A stretch of 64,000 nucleotides of DNA from an uncultured Clostridia bacterium (lineage in GTDB: Bacteria > Bacillota > Clostridia > Oscillospirales > Ruminococcaceae), in NCBI GenBank assembly GCA_937906945.1, contig CALCUE010000035.1, positions 62,001 to 126,000 on the forward strand. The letters are read 5' to 3'. The notes below the pieces were generated by a model. That model made no database searches. It had not been told where the DNA came from and worked only from the letters and a program-made list of their open reading frames with translations. A program made the translations under genes and the position numbers. Every line of letters begins with the position of its first letter. The first letter of the stretch is position 1. Of the stretch, positions 57,426 through 64,000 are shown piece after piece.

Positions 57426-57824
57426 TCAGACTTTTTTGACGAACCGGTGGGAACATTTGGGGCAGCAAATTTCCACTTTGCCCCGTCCTCTCGGAATACG
57501 GATCTTCTGTCCGCAGTTGGGACAGCGAAAATGTTTATAGGTCTTCCGTTCTTCCCATTCGCATTTAATGTTGCCCCAGAGGTTTTTGAGTTTCCAGACC
57601 AATTCCATGAATTTCCGGTTTTCCCTCTGTCGGGCCGGAAGATTTTTGGAAAGCATACGGAAAAGCGCGAAGCCGTAAAAGCCGAGGGAAAGAAGATAGA
57701 GCGGCCAGAAACGGGTGATAACGTAGGGGATGTTGATAACAAATCCCGCTCCGATCAAAGCGAGCGATAATCCGTCCATGCCGTTTCGTCCCAGCATAAA
57801 CTGCCGCAATTTTTGAAGGATCAT
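57426..57824 (-). CDS. Two-helix membrane protein with zinc ribbon
   Basis: The 132 residues have two hydrophobic helices near the N-terminus (LSLALIGAGFVINIPYV and FWPLYLLSLGFYGFALF). A basic cytoplasmic region follows, then a C-terminal zinc ribbon (FRCPNCGQKIRIPRGRGKVEICCPKCSHRF; four cysteines, CxxC-x15-CxxC). Such proteins are widespread in Clostridia with unknown function. It lies 16 bp upstream of the lipid kinase and may be its transcript partner. Confidence 0.8.
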   Translation of the reverse strand: MILQKLRQFMLGRNGMDGLSLALIGAGFVINIPYVITRFWPLYLLSLGFYGFALFRMLSKNLPARQRENRKFMELVWKLKNLWGNIKCEWEERKTYKHFRCPNCGQKIRIPRGRGKVEICCPKCSHRFVKKV

Positions 57825-57988
57825 AAAAATCTCCTCTCTTTTTGTTCTGCTTTCGATTTTACCATAATTTTCCCGTCCTTTGATGAACGAACGGTTAATT
57901 TTTAAGGTTTCCTTAATCTTTTCTCTTTCGGTGTTTTTTGCCGGAACTCTATGCTATAATGGAGAAAAAGCGAAGGGAGGCGTGCTTT

Positions 57989-58390
57989 TTGAAAAAAATC
58001 GGCTTGTTTTTTCTTTCCGTTCTCCTTGTTTTCAGTCTCTGCGGCTGTGGAAACGTGCTTTTTGTTCAAAAAGCTGACGTTTCGTCCGAAATCTATTCTG
58101 AACGGGAAATCTCCTCGGCGATGAATGTTGCCCTTTGGAATTTCTTCCGTGGCTTCGACGGCTGTTCCATGAAAACAATCCGCTATGCCGGCGACGAAAA
58201 ATGCGGTGCCTCTTCTGAATGGGCCGCTCGCCAGGGAGCCGATGAAGCCATCATCCTTTTGTCCGACTTTGTCGTCGGACCCAAAAGCGACGGTTCTTTA
58301 AGCCCCTTTTCTTCCCATACCAACTGGCAATGGATCCTCGTGCGAAAACATGGCGGCCCGTGGAAACTGGCCACCTGCGGATACGGCTGA
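57989..58390 (+). CDS. Small lipoprotein, unknown
   Basis: 133 residues with a probable lipoprotein signal: basic KK, hydrophobic core, then SLCGC. The mature part is beta-rich with YSEREISSAMNVALWNFFRGFDGC and a C-terminal WQWILVRKHGGPWKLATCGYG, reminiscent of the DUF4829-like lipoprotein family. Function unknown. The start is a TTG preceded by GGGAGG. A TGC-TATAAT extended -10 lies 25 bp upstream. Monocistronic. Confidence 0.65.
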   Translation: MKKIGLFFLSVLLVFSLCGCGNVLFVQKADVSSEIYSEREISSAMNVALWNFFRGFDGCSMKTIRYAGDEKCGASSEWAARQGADEAIILLSDFVVGPKSDGSLSPFSSHTNWQWILVRKHGGPWKLATCGYG

Positions 58391-58398
58391 AAATACAA

Positions 58399-58433
58399 AC
58401 GACCACCGGGAACCGCCCCGGTGGTCGTTTTTT
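58399..58433. terminator. Bidirectional terminator
   Basis: ACGACCACCGGG/CCCCGGTGGTCGT stem, then T6; between convergent genes. Confidence 0.9.
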
Positions 58434-58447
58434 ACGTTCCGTGCTGA

Positions 58448-59776
58448 TCAGTTCATGACAATATCCAGGGATTTCAAAACGTCGTTGCCGTTCCCGACGC
58501 TGATTTTTTCCCAGTCCTCTTTTGTCCCGTCATAGGAAATTTTTCTAACGGAAATTCCGTCATAAAAAACATAATCGTCAATGGTTTCCAAACTGGCGGG
58601 AAGTTTCAGCTCCGCAATGCTGTAAGGCAGACTCATGGTCCCGATCTCTTTCAGTCCCTCCGGCAGAACGACCGTATACGTTCCCTCCGTGCGCCCGTAA
58701 AACAAATGTGCGCCGATTCTTTCCACACCGTCCGGAACGGTCAGTTCCTTTCCCGCGATGCCGTCCGGCCACGCCAGCAAAAGCTTTCCGTCCCTGGTGA
58801 GAAGCAGACCGTCTTCCGATTTATAATTCAAATTCTCTTTGTCCACTATGATCTCCTTCAGGTCAAAGGTGGAGAAAAACGTTTCCTCGGGAATTTCGGT
58901 CACGGAGGCGGGAATGGTCACTTTTTGAATCCCGTGAATGACATTAAAGCATTCGGCGGAAATTTTTTCCACCCCGTCGGGAACAACAAATTCACCGGCA
59001 TACTCCCCGTCGGGCGCGATCATCCGCAATTCTTTTTTATCCTTTGTATAGATTGCGTGGTTTTCCGAACAATACGTTTCGTTCCCCTCGGCCACCAGAA
59101 AATCGGAAAGGAAATAGCAGTTGGTAAAAGCCCTCTCTCCCAGATACCGCAGGGTGGACGGCAGAGAAACAACGCCGCCGCTTTTTACCGCGGAATGGAA
59201 CGCATCATCCCCAATATATTCCAGACCTTCCGGAAAAACAAGGTCTTTCGGCTCCCAGAGAAGCGTATTGTAAAAGGCTCTGGCCCCCACATACCGCAGC
59301 GAAGAAGGAATCGTAATGGTCCGAAGCTCCCAGTCATAGTCAAAGGCGGAGCAGTCGATCACTTCCACACTGTCCGGCAGACGGACTTCCTTCAGACAGC
59401 CATAGTTAAAAAAGGCGTAAGCACCCACCGAAGTGATTTTGTCATCCAACGTGACCGTCAGGATCTGATCCTTATACGGTTCCCATTCCGGCGCTTCGTT
59501 GATGTAGTCTCTCATCGGGCCTTCTCCGTGGATGGAAAGGGTGCCGGTTTTTGAATCGAAATCCCAGGTGAGTTCATCGCTCTCCACCCTATCGGGTTCA
59601 AAATTCTCCGGTGTTTTCTCCGGTTCCAAAGCCGTTTCCGGTTCCTCGTCCTCCACCGTTTCCTGCGGCTCTTTCCCGGTTGGTACGTCCTCTGTCCCGG
59701 ACTTCGTATCATTGCCGCAAGCGACCAGCGTAAGGCAGATCGTGAGAGACAAAAGAAGCGCAAGCCATTTTCTCAT
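58448..59776 (-). CDS. Leucine-rich-repeat (BspA-like) lipoprotein
   Basis: 442 residues: lipoprotein signal ending LTLVAC, an acidic linker rich in Glu/Pro/Thr, a short beta region (LTWDFDSKTGTLSIHGEG), and then about ten LRR_5/BspA-type repeats of 22-24 residues with the pattern LxxIxIPxSVxxIGxxAF. Such surface lipoproteins bind host or matrix proteins in other bacteria. GGAGGAGTG lies 6 bp before the ATG. It may be the third gene of a unit with the HAD and kinase-fusion genes upstream. Confidence 0.9.
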   Translation of the reverse strand: MRKWLALLLSLTICLTLVACGNDTKSGTEDVPTGKEPQETVEDEEPETALEPEKTPENFEPDRVESDELTWDFDSKTGTLSIHGEGPMRDYINEAPEWEPYKDQILTVTLDDKITSVGAYAFFNYGCLKEVRLPDSVEVIDCSAFDYDWELRTITIPSSLRYVGARAFYNTLLWEPKDLVFPEGLEYIGDDAFHSAVKSGGVVSLPSTLRYLGERAFTNCYFLSDFLVAEGNETYCSENHAIYTKDKKELRMIAPDGEYAGEFVVPDGVEKISAECFNVIHGIQKVTIPASVTEIPEETFFSTFDLKEIIVDKENLNYKSEDGLLLTRDGKLLLAWPDGIAGKELTVPDGVERIGAHLFYGRTEGTYTVVLPEGLKEIGTMSLPYSIAELKLPASLETIDDYVFYDGISVRKISYDGTKEDWEKISVGNGNDVLKSLDIVMN

Positions 59777-59797
59777 TGAAATCACTCCTCCTTTAAT

Positions 59798-60466
59798 TCA
59801 TAGATAAAGCGTATAAAAATCACCGGTGGCCAACCGATCGTTTTTCATGTCCTCCAAAAGGACCGGAACCGACGTCGGTCCTTTGACCACGACGCCTTTG
59901 GCACCTAATTCCAGCGCCGGAACGATATCGGTATTATAGCGGTCGCCGACGGAAAGAAGCTCGTCCGGCCGGATGGAAAGCCCGTCGATCAGCGACACCA
60001 TGACCTCTTTTTTAGAAAAGATCCCCTCGCAGGGAGACCGATCCGAACAGAGCACCCGCTCAAAAAGCGTCGGCACAAGGCCGATCTTGTCCAGAATTTT
60101 CTCAATATTGCGATAGGTGTTGCTCGAAAGCAGATAGATCGGCGCCAAGTCGGAAAATTCCCGCAAAACCGTCTCCGGAACGGCCTTTTCTTTTTGGATC
60201 CCGCTGGGGTCAAAATATTTCTCCCTAAAATCCACCCAAACCTTTTTCGGCACGCCGATGCGGTAGAAAAGATCGGTGGCGGATTTTGCCTTTTCGGAAG
60301 GCTCTCTCGTCACGCCGTTTTCGGCCAAAAACGCCGCCGCTTCTTCCTCGGTTTTATGAAAATAATCTTTCAAAAACCGGATCTCAATGTCGTAATATAC
60401 CTTGGCGATATCCGCCAGATCATAAAGGGTGCCGTCCAGATCAAAAATAATCGCTTTTACGTCCAT
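59798..60466 (-). CDS. HAD-superfamily hydrolase
   Basis: 222-residue phosphatase. Motif I is IIFDLDGTLYD (residues 6-16, nucleophile Asp), the cap follows, motif II is LLSSNTYRNI, motif III is near SKKEVMVSLI, and motif IV is VGDRYNTDIVPA. Substrate is not readable. It sits two bases after the stop of the kinase-fusion gene and 21 bp before the lipoprotein gene, so it is probably co-transcribed with both. Confidence 0.9.
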   Translation of the reverse strand: MDVKAIIFDLDGTLYDLADIAKVYYDIEIRFLKDYFHKTEEEAAAFLAENGVTREPSEKAKSATDLFYRIGVPKKVWVDFREKYFDPSGIQKEKAVPETVLREFSDLAPIYLLSSNTYRNIEKILDKIGLVPTLFERVLCSDRSPCEGIFSKKEVMVSLIDGLSIRPDELLSVGDRYNTDIVPALELGAKGVVVKGPTSVPVLLEDMKNDRLATGDFYTLYL

Positions 60467-60467
60467 C

Positions 60468-61994
60468 TCAGATTTTTGTCAATCCTTGCGGCAGCGCGTC
60501 ATCCACCGCCGGATCCTCCACTCCCTCAAAATAAATGGTCTCCATGCACTTTTTGCACCAACCGGCCAACTTGAAGCCGTCGTTTTTCTGGAAACAATAG
60601 TCGTTGAGCTTAAAGATCCAGAAAACGAACATGGCCGCCAGAAGCTCCTCCCGGTCCACATAGCGGGAAAAATAGTCCATCATCGTCTCATAAAGCTCTT
60701 TGTTGAGCCCATCGGGGAACTCCCGAAGCTCAATGATGAACGGAATGGCGAACTCAAAAGCCCATGGCCCCAGAACGCCCATGGGATCAATGGCGATGAC
60801 GCTTTCGTCCCAACAGAGGATGTTCCTCTTATGAAGGTCCCGGTGCAGATAGTATTTTGGGGCGTGCTCAAAATACCGTTCCCAGATAAGCCTTGCCTTT
60901 TTCTCCATCGAAAAACGGAACCGATCCTCATAGCCGGAATTTCTGGCCGCTTTGCTGTAATCGTCAAACTCGCCCATAATGGTCGGCACCGGCTTTTCTT
61001 CCTCGATTTTTGCCTCCGGAATGCGATGAGCATCGACAAAATCGAAAAATTTTCGCAAAACTTCGTTTTTTGGATCAAATTTCACCTGAAAACCGGGCTT
61101 GATCATTTTGAGCACCATCATATTCATCCCGGTGTCATAATCGAGCATCGGTGCCATGATCCCCGGATCGGCATAGTGGTAATAGACCCATTCCTTGTGG
61201 AACCGCCAGTCGGAAGGCGTGAACTTGATGATGATATCGCCGAATTTTTTGGAACAGGCCTCATAGACGATGTTGCCCTCGGTCTGGGAATTGATAAAAT
61301 AGCTGGTCAGTTCATAGGTTTCGGCCAGTTTTTCCATGGTTCTCTGGACCGAACCGATCCACTCGCCGATCCCCTCGGTGCCGTCGGCGGAAAGGTAATA
61401 ATTGACGATCCCCAACGTCCGCTCGTTCTGCGGCTTCACGACGGTTTCCTCATAAAGGGTCCCGAAATCCGCCAGTTCCTTTTCCGTTAAAAGCTCGCCC
61501 TGATGGGGAAAGTCCGAAAGCGAAGCCGTCTCCGCTTCGGAAAAAAGCTTCAAAAACTCTTTTTCCCCGTCAAAACGCTCCCAAAGCTTCGGGAACCGAA
61601 AGCCATAGGGCGCCGTCGCCGTTTTTTCGTCCGTCTCGGTAAAAACAAAATCCCGCTCGTCCAAAAGCCGGAAGATCCGGTCATACACTTCGCCAAAAGC
61701 CATCGGACAGACCGCTTTTGTCACCACAAGCTTTTCGCAGGCAAAATTTTCCGCCACATAGGAAAGACCGTCGGCCAGCGAGCCGACGACGATTGGAGCG
61801 TTAAACCGCTTTTCCAAAAGTGAAGCCTCGTTCTTTCCGGTAAGAAGCGCCACCGCGTCCACGCTTTTCGTCTTGCGGCAGGCGTCCATGACGTAATCCA
61901 CCACCAAACGGTTCCCGCTTTCCCGAAAAGCCAATGGTCCGTCTTCTTTTCCTGCCAGGACAAGGATCACGTTCTTTACGTATTCTTTCCTCAA
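60468..61994 (-). CDS. Nucleotidyltransferase-like / APH-kinase fusion
   Basis: The 508 residues contain two parts. The first 140 (VILVLAGKEDGPLAF, then LVVDYVMDACRKTKSVDAVALLTG) look like a GT-A nucleotidyltransferase fold of the IspD/LicC kind, but the GGxGTR motif is missing. The remainder is an aminoglycoside phosphotransferase/choline-kinase-like domain with the Brenner motif YYLHRDLHKRNILCWDE and the metal-binding IDPMG. This resembles LicA/LicC logic (phosphocholine) in a single chain. TTG 9 bp after GAGG is chosen as the start; an ATG five codons upstream lacks a usable site. Confidence 0.75.
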   Translation of the reverse strand: MRKEYVKNVILVLAGKEDGPLAFRESGNRLVVDYVMDACRKTKSVDAVALLTGKNEASLLEKRFNAPIVVGSLADGLSYVAENFACEKLVVTKAVCPMAFGEVYDRIFRLLDERDFVFTETDEKTATAPYGFRFPKLWERFDGEKEFLKLFSEAETASLSDFPHQGELLTEKELADFGTLYEETVVKPQNERTLGIVNYYLSADGTEGIGEWIGSVQRTMEKLAETYELTSYFINSQTEGNIVYEACSKKFGDIIIKFTPSDWRFHKEWVYYHYADPGIMAPMLDYDTGMNMMVLKMIKPGFQVKFDPKNEVLRKFFDFVDAHRIPEAKIEEEKPVPTIMGEFDDYSKAARNSGYEDRFRFSMEKKARLIWERYFEHAPKYYLHRDLHKRNILCWDESVIAIDPMGVLGPWAFEFAIPFIIELREFPDGLNKELYETMMDYFSRYVDREELLAAMFVFWIFKLNDYCFQKNDGFKLAGWCKKCMETIYFEGVEDPAVDDALPQGLTKI

Positions 61995-62078
61995 GGTCTG
62001 TCGCCTCATTTCCTTGGGTTTCTTTCTCTATTTTAATACTTTTTATTCCTTTATACAAGCAAAAATTCCCCAAAACTC

Positions 62079-62107
62079 TTGCAATTTTCCCTTTGCCGTG
62101 CTATACT
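62079..62107 (+). promoter_or_regulatory. Promoter of the glycine-riboswitch transcript
   Basis: TTGCAA and TATACT at 17 bp, start near 62114, directly ahead of the riboswitch. Confidence 0.8.
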
Positions 62108-62129
62108 TTATCCCATTAAAAATAAATAT

Positions 62130-62303
62130 TTCAGGCGAAGTTCACAGGAAAAAGCCCCCGCTTGCCGAAGGAATAACACTCTCAGGCGTTCCCTTACGGA
62201 ATAAAGACTGTGAACGGATGAAACTCTGGAGAAGTTCGCCAAGCGCGAATGCCGAAGGGGCAAAGCCGAAAACGGCTAATCTCTCAGGCAAAAGGACAGA
62301 TGC
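62130..62303 (+). promoter_or_regulatory. Tandem glycine riboswitch
   Basis: Two successive aptamers, each with the conserved core. The first carries GCCGAAGGAATAACACTCTCAGGC and ends in ACTGTGAACGG (approx. 62130-62215). The second carries GAATGCCGAAGGGGCAAAGC and CTAATCTCTCAGGCAAAAGGACAGA, both broken for length (62216-62303). Glycine binding should control the symporter gene behind it. Confidence 0.92.
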
Positions 62304-62310
62304 TGATCAA

Positions 62311-62335
62311 ACAAAGGCTTTGGCCTTTGTCTTTT
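62311..62335 (+). terminator. Expression-platform hairpin 1
   Basis: ACAAAGGC-TTT-GGCCTTTGT hairpin with CTTTT, right after the riboswitch. Confidence 0.75.
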
Positions 62336-62345
62336 GCTGTGTACT

Positions 62346-62386
62346 GGCGAAATCTCCGAAAAAGGGGTTTTCGCCTTTTTTATTTA
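62346..62386 (+). terminator. Expression-platform hairpin 2
   Basis: GGCGAAA/TTTTCGCC arms around a loop, then T6; a second stop just ahead of the ribosome binding site. Confidence 0.65.
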
Positions 62387-62407
62387 TCCACAAGGAGGCG
62401 TGCGCTT

Positions 62408-63910
62408 ATGTCCGATTTCTTACAGAAAATAGCGGAAGTCAATGACGTTGTCAATGGGTTTGTCTGGGTCAAAGTCGGCCTTTTCCTTCTCATCGGCACC
62501 GGAATCTTAACCACCGTTTTAACAAAATTCTTCCAATTCACCCATTTCGGACACTGGCTCAAAGCCACCGTTGGCGGCATTTTTTCCAAAGAGGCCAACG
62601 ATAAATCCGACAGCAAGAATATTTCCCAGTTCCAGTCCCTTTGCACGGCGCTCGCCGCCACGGTAGGCACCGGTAACATCGTCGGTGTCGCCACCGCCAT
62701 CGTCGCCGGCGGTGCCGGTTCGATCTTCTGGATGTGGGTGGCCGCCATTTTCGGCATGATGACCAACTATTCCGAAAACATTCTCGGCATTTTCTACCGC
62801 CGGAAAAACGAGCGTGGTGAATGGTGCGGCGGCGCCATGTACTACCTGCGGGACGGTCTCGGTTCCAAAAAGGGCATGAAAACCGTCGGCGCCGTTCTGG
62901 CCGCTCTTTTCTCCGTCTTTTGCGTCATCGCCTCTTTCGGCATCGGTAACCTTTCTCAGATGAACTCCATCGCCGTCAACGCGAAATCCGCTTTCGGCAT
63001 CCCGAACTGGGTCATCGGTTCCGTTCTTCTGATCATTGCCGCTTTGGTCATCGTCGGCGGCATCAAGCGCATCGCTTCTGTCACCGAAAAAGTCGTTCCT
63101 TTCATGGTCATCGCCTATATCCTCGGCGCTCTTATAATCACCGTTTCCAATTTCACGGTGCTCGGTGACGTCATCGTCTCCATCTTTTCCCACGCTTTCG
63201 GCGTCAAAGCCGTTGCCGGCGGCTTCGCCGGAATCGTTGTCAAGGACGTCATCACCTGGGGCTGCAAGCGCGGCGTCTTTTCCAACGAAGCCGGCCTCGG
63301 TTCCTCCGTCATGGTCCACTCCTGTTCCAACGTCAAGGAACCGGTCCAGCAAGGTATGTGGGGCATTTTTGAGGTCTTTGCCGACACCATCGTCGTCTGC
63401 TCGCTGACGGCGTTCACCATTCTTTCCTCCGGTGTCGTCGATCTTGCCACCGGCCAGATCATCGCCACCGACGCTGCCGGCGCTCCGATCGAAGCCTCGG
63501 CGCTTGTCGGCGCGGCGTTTTCCACCGTCTTCGGTCACTTCGGCTATATTTTCATTGCTCTTGCCATTCTGCTTTTCGCTTTCTCCACCGTCCTCGGTTG
63601 GAGCGTCTATGGCACCAAGGCCTGGGAATATCTCTTCGGCACCAAAGCCACCATGATCTATAAAGTGATCTTCGTCGCCGCCATCTTCGTCGGTCCCCTC
63701 CTCACCTCGAGCCTCGCGTGGGATATCTCCGATACCTTTAACGGCCTTATGATGGTCCCGAACCTCATCGGCGTCGTCTCCCTCTGTCCCACCGTTTATA
63801 AGCTGACGGATAACTACGTTCGCCGGAATCTGAAAGGGGAGCACATCGAACCGATGCTTTCGGTCTTCAAAGAGATCAACGAGGAACACAGCCAATACGT
63901 GAAGAAATAA
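62408..63910 (+). CDS. Alanine/glycine:sodium symporter (AGCS)
   Basis: Sodium-coupled uptake of glycine or alanine. The 500 residues have about eleven helices and the AGCS hallmarks: FFQFTHFGHWLKA, SLCTALAATVGTGNIVGVATAI, ATVAGGAGSIFWMWVAA-like WMWVAAIFGMMTNYSENILG, FSNEAGLGSSVMVHSCSNVKEPVQQGMWG and the FAFSTVLGWSVYGTKAWEYLFG end. Located behind a glycine riboswitch, so glycine is the likely substrate. AAGGAGG sets the start. Ends at a strong terminator. Confidence 0.96.
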   Translation: MSDFLQKIAEVNDVVNGFVWVKVGLFLLIGTGILTTVLTKFFQFTHFGHWLKATVGGIFSKEANDKSDSKNISQFQSLCTALAATVGTGNIVGVATAIVAGGAGSIFWMWVAAIFGMMTNYSENILGIFYRRKNERGEWCGGAMYYLRDGLGSKKGMKTVGAVLAALFSVFCVIASFGIGNLSQMNSIAVNAKSAFGIPNWVIGSVLLIIAALVIVGGIKRIASVTEKVVPFMVIAYILGALIITVSNFTVLGDVIVSIFSHAFGVKAVAGGFAGIVVKDVITWGCKRGVFSNEAGLGSSVMVHSCSNVKEPVQQGMWGIFEVFADTIVVCSLTAFTILSSGVVDLATGQIIATDAAGAPIEASALVGAAFSTVFGHFGYIFIALAILLFAFSTVLGWSVYGTKAWEYLFGTKATMIYKVIFVAAIFVGPLLTSSLAWDISDTFNGLMMVPNLIGVVSLCPTVYKLTDNYVRRNLKGEHIEPMLSVFKEINEEHSQYVKK

Positions 63911-63915
63911 AGCCA

Positions 63916-63946
63916 AACGGGAAGTCCGACGACTTCCCGTTTTTTA
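63916..63946 (+). terminator. Terminator of symporter gene
   Basis: AACGGGAAGTC/GACTTCCCGTT stem with CGAC loop, then T6. Confidence 0.9.
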
Positions 63947-63971
63947 TCAGGAGAAAATTTTTCGTTTCATA

Positions 63972-64000
63972 TGGACAGGAAAAGAAAAACGTGCTATAAT
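63972..64000 (+). promoter_or_regulatory. Promoter at window edge
   Basis: TGGACA and TATAAT at 17 bp; the downstream gene is outside the window. Confidence 0.7.

Noticed and set aside
22519..63916. Other long frames, e.g. opposite the symporter (62519-63916) and glyS (23809-25383)
   Set aside because: Both lie over genes with unmistakable families in the other frame; compositions are typical of antisense reading.
1..64000. CRISPR arrays, rRNA genes, prophage and intact transposases
   Set aside because: No regular direct repeats with spacers, no rRNA-like stretches, and no transposase, integrase or capsid families were seen.

Overview
The window looks like chromosome of a spore-forming, low-to-moderate-GC Clostridia-class Firmicute, probably a gut commensal. 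Supporting this are SpoIIE, YabP and YabQ, RNase Y, RemA, Prp with an N-terminally extended L27, T-box leaders, a tandem glycine riboswitch, strong AGGAGG-type ribosome binding sites, and near-consensus sigma-A promoters with 17-bp spacers. Genus cannot be decided from sequence alone. There are no rRNA genes, CRISPR arrays, intact insertion sequences or prophage. Most genes are housekeeping; accessory content sits in a few islands.

Layout, left to right. 1-2.4 kb: a cut-off small membrane protein and the PcrA helicase. 2.4-8.5 kb: a minus-strand unit of a 1561-aa secreted InlB/MucBP-repeat protein, a translationally coupled 70-aa protein, an HPr-kinase-like P-loop protein and a PqqD-like peptide-binding protein. 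This is the best candidate here for an undescribed peptide- or protein-maturation system. 8.5-15.3 kb: ZapA and dUTPase, a stand-alone amidase, AsnS, an aminotransferase, Maf, and a dicarboxylate symporter with an extra N-terminal domain. 15.5-20.4 kb: a membrane acyltransferase, an orphan DinJ-type antitoxin, an S66 peptidase, and ThrS behind a threonine T-box. 20.4-28.8 kb: RNase Y, a GNAT protein, a membrane XRE regulator, GlyS, and the operon yicC-remA-gmk-rpoZ-coaBC.

28.8-31.4 kb is the metNIQ methionine importer behind a methionine T-box. 31.5-38.4 kb holds SpoIIE, an amidohydrolase, the yabP-yabQ-divIC-yabR cluster (yabQ overlaps divIC), Mini-RNase III and a YitT protein. 38.4-43.5 kb: a tyrosine phosphatase, an MFS transporter, a GNAT protein, and rplU-prp-rpmA-obgE behind an L21-type leader. 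43.5-44.3 kb is an AT-rich segment bounded by 26-bp imperfect inverted repeats. It carries a 52-aa double-glycine-leader peptide gene and a second, truncated leader. 44.4-47.2 kb: MtaB, a split chromate transporter, tRNA-Asp and tRNA-Thr. 47.4-53 kb: a small conserved protein, a palindrome-rich element, an acyl-CoA ligase with an E2-like acyltransferase, and a patatin lipase with a TAXI-type binding lipoprotein.

53.2-56.5 kb: a cyclophilin and a membrane protein, then two consecutive modules, each an unknown minus-strand gene divergent from an XRE repressor, delimited by three copies of the same 33-nt terminator. 56-62 kb: a GNAT protein, a lipid kinase, small membrane and lipoproteins, and a unit of a nucleotidyltransferase-like/APH-kinase fusion, a HAD phosphatase and a leucine-rich-repeat lipoprotein. 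62.1-64 kb: a tandem glycine riboswitch and terminators ahead of an alanine/glycine:sodium symporter, then a promoter at the very edge.
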